Shown one piece after another: positions 42,515 through 53,219 of a stretch of 64,000 nucleotides of DNA. The stretch lies in assembly GCF_020497125.1 (NCBI RefSeq), contig NC_059093.1, positions 21,487,508 through 21,551,507 of the forward strand. Reading direction: 5' to 3'. Origin of the DNA: Mauremys mutica (lineage: Eukaryota > Chordata > Testudines > Geoemydidae). The notes under the pieces were generated by a model. That model had not been told where the DNA came from and ran no database searches. It saw nothing but the letters and a program-made list of their open reading frames with translations. How positions within the stretch are numbered: the stretch's first letter is position 1; every line of letters starts with the position of its first letter. A program made the position numbers and the translations under genes.

Positions 42515-42691
42515 ATTGCTTCTCCGTTCTTTAAGCTCAGATGGGGTGAGTAGTCTCTTGGTTTATCCAAGGCTGTGATCAAGTGTCTTGATGTTTTTGG
42601 TCTTTTGGTCTCAAGATGAAAACCTTGTCTGTGTCTTGAGAATCTTGAGGTAAAAAATTATCTAAGTTGTATCTGTTCTTATCAGTTTAAT
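42515..42691 (+). pseudogene. RNU2: U2 snRNA gene, 5' part, interrupted and rearranged
   Basis: The last 23 bases (42669-42691) match U2 nucleotides 36-58 exactly: GTATCTGTTCTTATC followed by AGTTTAAT, the stretch next to the branch-site recognition region. The start, ATTGCTTCTC at 42515, resembles the U2 5' end. In between are 119 bases too many for U2, and they contain more partial U2 matches: GGCT..GATCAAGTGT at 42571-42586 and GGTCTTTTGGTCTCAAGAT near 42598-42616. So the 5' part has been duplicated or patched, possibly during 5' junction formation. U2 directs branch-point selection in splicing; this copy cannot. Confidence 0.72.
42671..42691 (+). repeat. 21-bp target site duplication, left copy
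   Basis: A 21-bp U2 sequence beginning ATCTGTTC and ending GTTTAAT is present here and again at 49056-49076, bracketing the non-LTR element. Confidence 0.93.
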
Positions 42692-42729
42692 TTTTTCTGA
42701 TATGAGATACATACTGAGGGGACCTGATA

Positions 42730-44429
42730 ATGCCCCAAAAAATAGATCCTGCAGTTCTTGCACCACAGCCCAGGGAGCCAACCCCTGTCCAGAAGCACTC
42801 CGCTGATCTGCACAGGCTCCCAGCTATAGTAGCCCCTAGGGTCCCAGGGACATGCCGAGCCAGAAAGTCCAGAGACCAAGGTGCTGCTGCAAGCAGCTCC
42901 CACATCCCAAAACCAACGGAGCGAGACCCCACCACGCGGGGGAGCAGGCGTCACGCTCCCCAGCTGCCAGCAGACCGCCCTGCTATCCGCCTGCCGCCAG
43001 ACAAACTCCCGGATACTCATCAACAACCACAGCCTGAGAAACCTCTCCCTGATGACCAGCAGCTGCAAGGAGCCGACCCGACTGCCGAGCGCCAGCTGCC
43101 ACAGGAAGATCACCCCCCACCGCCGGAGGAACCTGCAGCCTCGCAATGGCTAATCCCAGCTGGAGCCCGTTCCCGCCCACCTCAACTGCCGGAGGAAACG
43201 CCCACTGATCAACCGCTACTCCCCATGGGTAAGTGCCCCACTACACCCCAGCCCTGGACCCCGTGGGGGGACCCCCCACAGCCCCGCTATTGGGAATTCC
43301 CTGCACTGCACCGCTGCTGCAGGGGCTACCTGGGGAACCCCACCGCGTGCTCAGGCCACTGCCTGAGACGCGGAAGAGTCCCTGCCCCAAGCCCCGCCAC
43401 GTGCCCCAGCTGCTGCCGCCCGGGCAGTCGGGGGAGCCCCCCGGCGTGCCGCTCCTACTCGGGCCACCGGGGGACCCCTGCCCCACGCCCCGGCCGCCTC
43501 CACCCGAGCTGCCGGGGGTTCCCAGCCCCACGCCCCGGCTGCCGCCGCCTGAGCAGCCCGGGGAGCCCCTCGGCGTGCCTCCGCCGCCGCCGCCCGGGGA
43601 TCCCAGCCCCACGCCCCGGCGACCGCCGCCCGGGGATCCCAGCCCCACGCCCCGGCTGCCGCCGCCTGAGCAGCCTGGGGGGCCCCGCGGCGTGCTCCCG
43701 CTGCCGCCGCTGCTGGGGCCGCCGGGGGACGCCTGCCCCGCATCCCAGCTGCCGCCGCCGCTCGGGCTGCCCGGGGACTCCTGTTCCCTGCCCCGGCGGC
43801 CGCTGCCCGAGCCGCTGGGGGATCCCAGCTCCACGCCCCGGCTGCCACTGCCCAGGACTCCGGGGGACTCCTGCCCCGCGTCCTGGCTGCCGGCGCCGCT
43901 CTGGCGGCCTGAGGTGTCCGGCCACATGCTCCAACTGCTAACGGCTGAGCCGCCGGGGGATCCCTGCCCCACGCCCCAGCCGCCTGTGCAGCCTGGGGAG
44001 CCCTGTTACATGCTCTGGCCGGAGCAGCCGGGGAATCCCTGCCCCACGCCCTGGCTACTGTTGCCCGAGGGGCTCTGCCGCACGTTCCTGCCATCGCCTC
44101 TCTGGCCGGGGGATCCCTGCCCCCTGCCCTGGCTGCTGCTGCCCGAGCGGCACGGTGAGCCTCGCGGCGTGCCTGGGCTGCCGCCGCCCTACCCGTCGGG
44201 ATACTCCGGTCGGGAGCCCCAGCCGCCGCCACTCGTGGCGCCTGGGGAGCCCCTTGATGTTTTTCAGCAACCAGGAGTCTGCCCCCCCGCGAACGTGCCG
44301 CTCCAGACCCCGCGAGACCTGACCGCCGACCGCCCCAACTGCCAAGAGACGCCTCCCCTGTCCTCCTGCGCTCACCGACCACACTCCCCGCACCCCAGGA
44401 GCCCCAGCCGCTGCGAGATGACCCCCCCC
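42730..44429 (+). pseudogene. Utopia-type protein, N-terminal proline-rich part
   Basis: The frame starts at ATG 42730, 38 bp inside the element. The first 160 codons are rich in Pro, Gln and Arg. Around 43230-43380 the coding pattern moves to another frame, in which 43380-44250 is a repetitive Pro/Gly/Leu/Glu-rich region (PPPEQPGEPLG, PGDPSPTPRLPP) encoded by CpG-rich tandem units. It returns to the first frame at the run of eight C at 44422-44429, where a repeated 55-bp module shows one extra C compared with its neighbour. The two shifts cancel, as expected for one original frame. No known domain is seen; it may be a flexible linker. Confidence 0.65.
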
Positions 44430-47400
44430 TGTTCTCCTGCAATGGCCAGACACGCCTCCTGCACCCCAGGAGCCCCAGCCGCTGCGAGATGACTCCCCTG
44501 TTTTTCTGCGATGGCTGGACACGCCTCCTGCACCCCAGGAGCCCCAGCCGCTGCGATATGACTCCCCCATCCTCCTACGGCCATCGGACACGCCTCCTGC
44601 ACCCCAGCAACCCCCGCCGCCGAGGGGCAACCCCCTGCAGGACACCCACACCTCCCAGGAACTCCAGACACTGGGAGGAACCCCAAGTACTCCCGGGACA
44701 CAGCTACTGCTGGAGGACGCCCCCCCACCCACCAGCCATGTGACGGAGGATGACCAGGAGGGCCCTAACGCTCCACAAAATGGCTGCTCCACCCCAGACA
44801 CCGTCTACCTCCAATACCCCCTCACCACAGACGCGCTCATCTGCCCCGTCTGCCTGCTGTCTCGACGCTTTCCTCGCCTCGGAGGGCTCACCAGACACCT
44901 GAGGAGATGCCACGGCCGGTCCACCGCCTTCAGCTGCGCCCTCTGCAGCCTGCCCTTCGAGTCTCAGAAGAAATGCAAGGCGCACCAGGCCAGCTGCAAG
45001 AAGGTCCGCACAACAACAACTCCGGTTCCGGTCCCCCGCCACCCTGTGCCCCAGCCCACTACTCCTGCGCCAAAAAGAGGCAGAGCGACCCTGCCGACTG
45101 CCGCCCAGAAACCCACTCCAGCCCCTGAGCTGGTGGACCAGGGCACTGCCGCCAAAACGACGACTACCGCAACGGGAAACATCGACTGAGCCCCTACCAA
45201 CTGGAATCCCTTCACATCCACTCAAGTCGCCCGGAAGCTCTCTGAACTAAGGCGTCTCAGTGCCCCCTGCAACCAATATGACCCCGCCCCAAGAAGGGCC
45301 AGCGCTCCGCCACGTGTGGCCACCCGAGACCCTGCCGCCAGAGGCACCAGTGCTGGCTACCGGCACACCCTGTGGGCACCAGCCACAAGGGTCACCAACG
45401 CAACTCCTCGGCCTGCCCTGCGAACCTCACCCACCGGAGGAGCAGGGACCACTCCTCAGACCGCCCCACACACTGCTACCGCTGAAGGCCCCACCGCTAC
45501 GACCAGACCACAGCACCAGACCCCCATCGCCAGACAGACCGGCACGGCCCCAAGAGAAGCCAGGCCAACCCCGACCACCAGACGGTCACACGCTCCCACA
45601 GCAACCCCTCGGACGACGGCTGCAGGCGGAAGTCCAGGCACCACCCCTACACCCACCGATCCGAACCAAGCCACGCCATCAACCAGCAATGCTAATACCC
45701 CTCCGGCGCCTATGCCTCAGGGGCCGACCGAGTGGTCCCCCGAGCCGCAAACGAGGCTACCCGTCGACCAAACTGCAAACACACTACCCACGCAGGCCGA
45801 GGACCACGAGGACCGGCGGTCGACGACTAGGCCAACCACGCCCTGGCAGGCCACCTGGATCGAGAAGCTCCAAGCAGCAGCCTCCTTTGAGGAATTCGAC
45901 CTTCTCGTCGACAGGCTCACCCACGAGCTGTCGGCAGAGATTGCCTCCAAGAGGACGCCTAACCAGGAGACCACCCAGCCTGCCTTCAGACGACCTGCCC
46001 CGAATCGCGGCACCTCCACCAGAGGAACCGGAAGAAGGAATGCCAGCCATCACTACAACCCGGCAGCAGCTTCAAGGATCCAGAAGCTGTACAGATCAAA
46101 CCGCCTCAAGGCCGTAAGAGAGGCCCTCAACGGCCCCCCGTCATACTGCATGATCCCGCCCGAACGCCTCTACCGCTACTTCCTCGGAGTATTCGGCGGC
46201 ACACCCAGGAACGACGCGCAGCGCCCGGAGTGCCTTCGTCCGCTGCCCCGCGTCACCAACGCAGATGGCCTAGAGGCTGACTTCACTCCGAAAGAGGTGA
46301 CGGCGAGACTCTCCAGAACCAAAAACACCACGCCCGGAAAAGATGGCATCCCCTACAGCCTCCTCAAGAAGCGAGACCCCGGCTGCCTCGTGCTCTCCGG
46401 CATCTTTAATTTGTGTCGGCGCTTTGGCCGGTCTCCCACCTCCTGGAAGAAGGCCATGACGGTCCTGATACATAAGAAGGGCGAGCGAGACGACCCCAGA
46501 AACTGGAGACCCATCTCCCTCTGCTCTGCGATGTACAAGCTATACGCCAGCTGCCTGGCAGCCAGAATCACGGAGTGGGCGACGACCGGGGGAGCCATCA
46601 GCCCGGCCCAGAAGGGCTTCATGCCGTCTGAGGGGTGCTACGAACACAACTTCCTGCTCCAGACCGTCCTCCAGACGACCAAGAGGGCGCGGAAACAGTG
46701 CGCGATAGTGTGGCTCGACCTGACCAACGTCTTCGGGTCCATCCCCCACCACCACATCTTTAGCACACTATGGGAGTTCGGGATGCCGGAGACCTTCCTT
46801 CACCTGATCCGGGAACTCTACGAGGGCTGCAGCACCACCATCCGCTCGGTGGAAGGGGAGACAGCCGAGATCCCCATCTGCAGCGGCGTGAAGCAGGGCT
46901 GCCCCTTCAGCCCCATCATCTTCAACCTCGCCATTGAGCCGCTCCTGCGGGCGATCTCCGATGGCACCGACGGCTTCGACCTACACGGCGAGAGGGTGAG
47001 CATCTTGGCCTACGCGGACGACCTGGTCCTGACCGCAGACGACCCCGAGAGGCTCCAGGGCATGCTCGACACCATCGGGAGAGCCGCGGACTGGACAGGA
47101 CTCTGCTTCAACGCCAAGAAGTGCGCATCCCTCCACGTTGACGGGAGCAAGAGGGACTCGGTGCTGACGACAGAGTTCCTCGTCCAGGGCGAGCCCATCA
47201 TTCCCCTGGTGGAGGGGCAGGCTTACCAGCACCTCGGCACGCCGACGGGCTTCCGCGTCCGGCAGACCCCCGAGGACACCATCCGGGAGATCCTGCAGGA
47301 CGCCGCCAAGATCGACGCATCCCTGCTGGCGCCATGGCAAAAAATCAACGCCCTCAACACCTTCCTGATCCCCCGCATCGCTTTTGTCCTGAGAGGGTCT

Positions 47401-48663
47401 GCCGTGGCAAAGGTGCCCCTCAACAAAGCGGACAACATCATCCGGCAGCTGGTGAAGAAGTGGCTGTCCTTACCCCAAAGAGCCAGCAACGAGCTCGTCT
47501 ATATCGTCCATCTGCACGGGGGCGCCAACGTCCCCCGCATGGGAGACCTCTGCGACATTGCGGTCGTCACGCACGCCTTTCGCCTCCTGACGTGCCCGGA
47601 TGCCACAGTTAAGAACATCGCGACGACCGCCCTGCGCGCCGCCACCGCGAGGTGAATCGGCAGACCCCCCTCCGACCAAGACGTGGCCACCTTCCTGAGC
47701 GGCTCCCTGGATGGAGAATTCGGCCCGTTCAGGGGCGACGTCGCCTCGCTGTGGACCCGCGCCCGCAACGCCACCCGCCGACTGGGAAAGCGACTGGGCT
47801 GCCGCTGGATATGGAGCGAAGATCGGCGGGATCTAGGAGTCCTGATACCGCAGATCGGGATGGAGGACAACACTATCGTCAGCCCTGGAGCCAGAGGCAT
47901 GCTGGAGAGGTCGCTGAAGGCCGCCATCCGCGCGCTCTCTGTGGACACCCTGAAGAAAAAGCCGGACCAGGGCAAGGCTTTCGAGGTCACCAGCAAGTGG
48001 GACTCCAGCAACCACTTCCTCCCCTCAGGCAGCTTCATCCGTTTCGCCGACTGGCGGTTCATACACCGCGCCCGGCTGAACTGTGTCCCCCTCAACGGAG
48101 CCATCCGCCACGGGAACCCGGACAAACGCTGCCGGAGGTGCGGGTACGCCATGGAGACCTTGCCCCACGTCCTGTGCAGCTGCAGGCCCCACGGCAGAGC
48201 CTGGCAGCTGCGCCACAACGCCGTCCAGGACCGCCTGGTGAAGGCCATCGCCCCGCACCTGGGAGAGATCGCTGTCAATCGCGCCATCCCCGGCACCGAC
48301 AGCCCGCTGCGCCCGGACATCGTCATCACGGATGAGGACCGGAAAAAGATCATCCTCGTCGACGTGACGATCCTGTTCGAGAATAGGACCACGGCCTTCT
48401 GCCAAGCCCGAGCCCGCAAACTCGAAAAGTATGCTCCCCTGGCTGACACCCTGCGAGCAAAGGGCTATGAGGTCTACACCGATGCTCTGATCGTTGGGGC
48501 CTTGGGTGCCTGGGACCCCCTTAATGAGTGCGTGCTGCGGACCTGTGGGGTGGGCCGTCGCTACGCGCAGCTCATGAGACGCCTAATGGTCTCGGACGCT
48601 ATTCGGTGGTCCAGAGACATTTACACAGAGCACGTCACCGGCCACCGTCAATACCAAGAGTGA
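44430..48663 (+). pseudogene. Utopia-type protein: zinc fingers, RT and RLE, two TGA stops
   Basis: One frame runs from 44430 to the TGA at 48661-48663, apart from TGA codons at 45187-45189 and 47653-47655. Two zinc fingers come first (44842-45000: CPVC...HLRRCH, then CALC...HQASC), which in related elements bind the target DNA. RT follows (about 46200-47300) with TPGKDGIPY, QKGFMPSEGCYEHN, WLDLTNVFGSIPHH, GVKQGCPFSP and the catalytic YADD at 47011-47022. After the thumb come a CCHC motif (near 48129-48185, CRRCGY...HVLCSC) and the RLE core (RPDIVITDED... and VDVTI, near 48310-48370). The second TGA, in the context AGG-TGA-ATC, separates RT from RLE and looks like CGA-to-TGA CpG decay. Otherwise catalytic residues are intact. 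Confidence 0.9.
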
Positions 48664-49055
48664 GCCGGCGTGACTCCACGCACCCACAAGGGGGAAGAGA
48701 CCTGTAAACTTCGCCTGTTGGACTTTATCCCTTGAGCCCTGAACCAGCCAAACTGAACTCTGCCCTGTGAGGGGCACCCTATCACCATTACCCAGTCCGC
48801 TCATTTATTCATGCCCACGACTATCCGTAACCTGTTTGTATGAGTGATGTGCCCTCACTGCTTGCTGGCTGTACCTTGAACCCACCCACCATATACCCCG
48901 CATTGGGGACATGACAGACTGTGTATATGTATATGCTGTCCAATACCCAAACGCTAACATCCCCCTACAACCTGTATGTTAGCCCAATGACACAATAACT
49001 GACGCTTCAAACACTTTGTATAGTTTATTTTTAAATATTCTCTAATAAACTTTAA

Positions 49056-49206
49056 ATCTGTTCTTATCAGTTTAATATCTGATAAGTCCTTTATTTAAGG
49101 ACTGTATATTAAATTGATTTTTGAAACAAGGGGATGGAATAGGAGCTTGCTCTGTCCACCCCATGCATTGACCTGGTATTGCACTATTTCCAGGACCAGT
49201 GCCTCT
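49056..49206 (+). pseudogene. RNU2: U2 snRNA gene, 3' part
   Basis: From the right target duplication onward the sequence is collinear with U2 nucleotides 38 to the 3' end: ATATCTGATAAGTCC, GTATATTAAATTG, the Sm-site region ATTTTTG, GGAATAGGAGCTTGCTC, CCATGCATTGACCTGG and GGTATTGCACTATTTCCAGG. Changes are scattered over loops and stems, consistent with relaxed selection after interruption. The RNA end lies near 49206. Confidence 0.9.
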
Positions 49207-49226
49207 CCTTTTGGGGAGAATTGTGT

Positions 49227-49241
49227 GGTTAAAAAAGCAGA
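49227..49241 (+). terminator. snRNA 3' box
   Basis: GGTTAAAAAAGCAGA lies about 20 bases beyond the U2 end and fits the snRNA 3'-box pattern (GTTT-n-AAA-R-n-n-AGA) that directs Integrator-dependent 3' processing of snRNAs. Confidence 0.65.
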
Positions 49242-50262
49242 ATAAGATTCACTCTAAAGATGCTGATTTGAGAAGATTTTTTTTAAGTAGTTGGAAAATC
49301 AGGTCTCTTTAGCACTTAGGTTCTTCATAACAACATATTGTTAAAATTCCTTGGGAGTGTTTTCTGAGTCTACAGCTGTGAGTTTCTTTGTCTTGCTGGA
49401 AAATTGTTTTAAAAGCTGAGATTCTTCTGTTTGCTGTGAGTTTTTTCAACAATATGAGGGACGAATGCTTTCCAGACTGAGGGTCTGTTTGGGAGATGGT
49501 TGGGGGTGGGGGTGGGGGGGGAACACAGATTGGTAATATTCGAGGTCACATGTATATCAATAACTAGATGAGTTACACAGACTTCTCCCCACCCAGCCTA
49601 CGTTCCATGTATCTTGACTGAGCCTGCCGCCCACCATCCCAGAGCAGAAGCCTGAAGCCTGAGCCCCACCGCACGTGGGGAGGAGGGGAACTCCAGCTGG
49701 TTGCCTGCTCCTGCAGTGTTTGTGACTCCGGAAGAGGGTAGGGACCAGCCCCTGCAGGCAGTCGGGGGGAAGAGCCACTGCTTTGCTGCCCCTGACTCCC
49801 CCTCAATTACAGCCCGGGAGGCTGTGGCCACAATAAAAGCCCCTGGTGGCCACATTTGAGAAATGTTGGAGCCTCACAGTAAACAAATCCCATCAGGTTT
49901 GTCACACCCTGTCCCCCACCCTGGGGATTTCCTGCCCTCTCCCACCCAGACCAACCTCCCTGGAAGTTCCCACCCCCTATGTATTTACTGCCTTTTCTCT
50001 CTGCCAAGGGAACCCGCCAGCAACTCCCTGATAATCCCTCCCTCACCTGGCTCCACGGCAGCCATTTCCCTTCCCCTGCCCCTGGGAGGACGGAATGAGC
50101 TGGAGCAAAACATGGATGTTGCGCTGCAGCCTGTTAGGGCAAAAAGGGCAACTGGGGACATGTCAGAACAGGAAATAATTTCCCAGCACAATTCCCCCCA
50201 GGCTCTTTCCCTGCACACGGATATTCTAGCTTGTCCTGCATGGGACAGAAACATCCAAATCT
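49242..50262. other. no gene seen
   Basis: Mixed sequence with a G-run near 49500-49530. Nothing is supported as a gene or repeat. Confidence 0.55.
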
Positions 50263-50264
50263 AG

Positions 50265-51285
50265 GGCTGTCAATTAATCGCAGATAACTTACGCAATTAA
50301 CTTTAAAAAAATCATGATTAATCTCAGTTTTAATCACACCGTTAATAGAATACCAGTTGAAATTTATTATATTTTGTTCTTCTACATATTCAGATATATT
50401 GATTTCAATTACAACATAGAATACGAAGTGTACAGTGCTCACTATATATAGTTATATTACAAATATTTACACTGTAAAATATAAAGTACTGTAGTGCAAT
50501 CTCTTTATTATTGAAGTGCAACTTGCATATGTAGATGTTGTTGTTGTTGCATAAGTGCTCTCAAAACCAAAACAATGTAAAACTTTAGAGTCCAGTCAGT
50601 CCTACTTCTTGTTCAGCCAATCGCTAAGACAAACAAGTTTGTTTACATTTACTGGAGATAATGCTGCCCGTGTCTTATATACGTCACCTAAAAGTGAGAA
50701 CAGGCTCTCTCATGGCACTTTTGTAGCCAGCGTTGCAAGGTATTAACGTGCCAGATATGCTAACATCCATATGCCTTCATACTTCAACCACCATTCCAGA
50801 GGACATGCTTCCATGCTGATAACGCTCGTTAAAAAAATAATGCATTAATTTGTGACTGAAGACCTTGATGAAGAACTGTATGTCCCCTGCTCCATGGTTT
50901 TATCCGCATTCTGCCATATATTTCGTTTTATGGCAGTCTTGGGTGATGCCCCAGCACATGTTGTTCACTTTAAGAACACTTTCACTGCAAATTTGACAAA
51001 ACACAAAGAAGGTATAACATGAGATTTCTAGAGATAGCTACAGCGCTCGACCCAAGGTTTAAGAATCTGAAGAGCCTTCCAAAATCCAAGAGGGACGAGG
51101 TGTGAAACATGTTGTCAGAAGTCCTCAAAGAGCAACACTCTGATGCAGACACTGCAGAACCTGAACCACTAGACAGGAAAATCAATCTTTGGTTGGTGGC
51201 ATCTGACTCAGATGAGGAATATGAAGGTACTTTGGATCGTTATCGAGCAGTACCTGTCATCAGCATGGAAGCATGTCCCTGGCCT
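50265..51285. mobile_element. hAT-superfamily element remnant with an inverted C-terminal part
   Basis: 50600-50820, read on the minus strand, encodes the C-terminal end of a hAT transposase with the E-R-L-F-S motif and N-K-L-V-C-L-S-D-W-L-N-K-K before a stop. 50870-51285, read on the plus strand, encodes an upstream part (ALDPRFKNLKSLPK-like block and an acidic stretch). Both arms contain CAGCATGGAAGCATGTCC, so the coding region has been folded back on itself. The left end starts with AGGGCTGTCAATTAATCGC. Stops and frame changes make it inactive. Confidence 0.65.
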
Positions 51286-52430
51286 CTGATTGCTAGAAGC
51301 TGGGAGGGGAGAACAGGGGCTGGAGCTCTCCATGGCCGCCTGGTCTGGTCACTCCCTCTGCAGCCCATAGCCAGGGCCAGCCTTAGGGGTGGGTGCCACC
51401 AGGGAATTGCCCAGGGGTACCATGGTCAAGGGCGGTGCTGTACGGTGGCAGAGAGGCGTGTGCTGCCGGTGTAAAGTCAGAAACTGCTCCCGGCTGGCAG
51501 GGGAGTGCTGCTTGGGGTGGTGCCCAGATTTCTCCCTGCTCCCTCCCGGCATAGGAACATGGGGGGAGGGAGGGGGAGAGAAGGGGGAGAGAGCGGTGAT
51601 GAGCGGCTACTGCTCCCCCCAATGTTCCTCCGTGCCCCCCTAGGGGGCTGTGAGGGGGGAGCAAGGAGCAACATCAGGGCTCCCTGCATCCAGGTCACCT
51701 TCCCCACCTGGGCTGCATAAGTGGAGGACAGAGGGAGCAAAAAGCCTTTGTGAGCTCAGCATACACAAGCCAGGTAAAGATTAACACGCACACCCAGCCC
51801 AGCCAAAGTGGGAGCTTCTCCCACTTCCCGGCCACAGGCCCACGGGTCTCATGGATGGAGGAGTTTGGTGGGCTGTGGGGGCCCCTGAAGGACTAGCTCA
51901 GCGTGTGAATGAGTGACTGGGATGTATGTGGGGGCCGGACTGCGGGTTGGGGTGTCCAGGGGGACCCATGGGAAGGGACTAGGGGGATTAGGGATCGAGG
52001 AGGGTGGGGTTACCAAGGTACATTGTGGGAATGTGGGATTTAGAGAGCCCAGAGTGGATGGGTGGGGGCGGGTTGGAGACCCCACAGTGGCTGAAAAGGG
52101 GAACCCGGCAGGTTGGGGGGCAGCAGAGATTGGAGATGAGGAACCTCACACCCTGGGGATGGACTGGGGGAGGGGGGGGATGGGAAAGTGGGGCCCAGCC
52201 ATGGAGAAATGGGCTGGAGGCAATTAGGGGCGGGGCGCTGAGGGGGGAGAGGGAGGAAGAGGAGGAAGGGGGGTGGGGTGAGAGGAGGCGGTCGGGGGCA
52301 GGGTGGTGGGGAGGCTGAAGGGGCAGAGCGGACAGGGTGGGGGAGGGGACGCTGGGGGCGGGGCTGGCGGGAGGGTCACAGCGGGGGGGGGAGGGGTGAA
52401 GCCCTTTCACTCCGCGCTGCCTCTGCCCGG
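51286..52430. other. no gene seen; GC-rich
   Basis: GC-rich sequence approaching a CpG island. Open frames follow composition only. Confidence 0.5.
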
Positions 52431-52529
52431 CATTCGAATCCCAACGGCCGCAGCGCACGCCCAGGGAGGGGGGGGCAGCGAAGCCTCGGGGCGAGTGAAC
52501 CGGGGCCTCCCCCCACGCGCCGAGTCTCT

Positions 52530-52775
52530 GTCCCGCGCTCTCTCCGCCAATCAGGGAGCGGGGAGGGGCGCGGCGAAGTGACGAGTTACGGCCCCTCCTC
52601 CAATAGAGGCCGCGTGTGAGAGAGAGAGAGAGAGAACTACGCTTCCCAGAGTGCACCGGGAGGGGGCGTTGTCTGAGCAACTGTCCGTCACTTCCGCTCT
52701 GAGACGAGCCAGGAACTACAACTCCCAGCCTGCCCCGGGGCGCCTCCGTCCTCTCCAGCCCGGGTAAGGGCGGGT
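52530..52775 (+). promoter_or_regulatory. CpG-island promoter with two ZNF143-type sites and a possible first exon
   Basis: Over 240 bp lie two CCAAT boxes (GCCAATCAGG near 52546 and CCAATAGAGG near 52601), a (GA)n run, two long motifs of the ACTACAATTCCCAG type bound by ZNF143 (AACTACGCTTCCCAGAGTGC at 52635-52654 and AACTACAACTCCCAGCCTGC at 52714-52733), and an ETS-like CACTTCCGCTC between them. TCCAGCCCGGGTAAGGG at 52755 gives a good splice donor with GT at 52764. This looks like the promoter and non-coding first exon of a housekeeping gene on the plus strand; the gene body was not recognised. Confidence 0.6.
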
Positions 52776-53178
52776 CCCTGGGTCAACCTGACACCTCCCC
52801 CCCATGCAACTCCTCATCCCCGCCCCGCCCCCCAGAGAGCCCCGGCCCCGCCCCCGCCCCCCCCCCCCCGTGCAGGGTATGACGCTGCCCCGCGCAGGAA
52901 CGTGCTGCGCCGCTTCGCCCCTTTTCCCCCCGCACAAAGCGGCTGGTCGGGGCGGGGGCGGGGCCGGGTCTGCCCGGGGGCTGGATCCACGTGTTCCCGG
53001 CGCCCCTACGTGTCACCCCCCCAACTTCCCCCAGCCCCGCCCCCCTCCCCGGGTGAGCCTGGCTCCAAAGCCACGCCCGGTTGCTGCGCTGTGCCGGGTT
53101 GTGATGGGAAATTGTCCAAGCTGGCCCAGGAGAGACGTGTGTGTCCCTGCTGCCCCCTGCTGGTGGGGCTGAGCCCTG

Positions 53179-53183
<5 letters not shown>

Positions 53184-53219
<36 letters not shown>
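53184..53219. repeat. (GT)n microsatellite
   Basis: About eighteen uninterrupted GT units. Another tract lies at 23029-23056. Confidence 0.95.

Larger units (their letters stand above)
42692..49055 (+). mobile_element. Utopia-type non-LTR retrotransposon inserted in U2 snRNA
   Basis: A full-length 6364-bp element sits in sense orientation inside a U2 gene, between two copies of a 21-bp target duplication. It has a 38-bp 5' lead, one long reading frame (42730-48663) with N-terminal zinc fingers, reverse transcriptase and a C-terminal CCHC plus restriction-like endonuclease (RLE), and a 392-bp 3' tail ending TCTAATAAACTTTAA. RLE elements insert by target-primed reverse transcription at fixed sites. 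Of families that target U2, Keno-type elements use an APE endonuclease, whereas Utopia has RLE; Utopia is known from turtles and crocodilians. Only four lesions break the frame. Confidence 0.9.

Noticed and set aside
43351..44442. 363-codon alanine/arginine-rich frame on the minus strand
   Set aside because: It is the shadow of the CpG-rich proline repeat of the retrotransposon protein on the other strand.
42692..49055. Identity as an R2 element of 28S rDNA
   Set aside because: Protein layout is similar, but both flanks are U2 snRNA and no 28S sequence is present.
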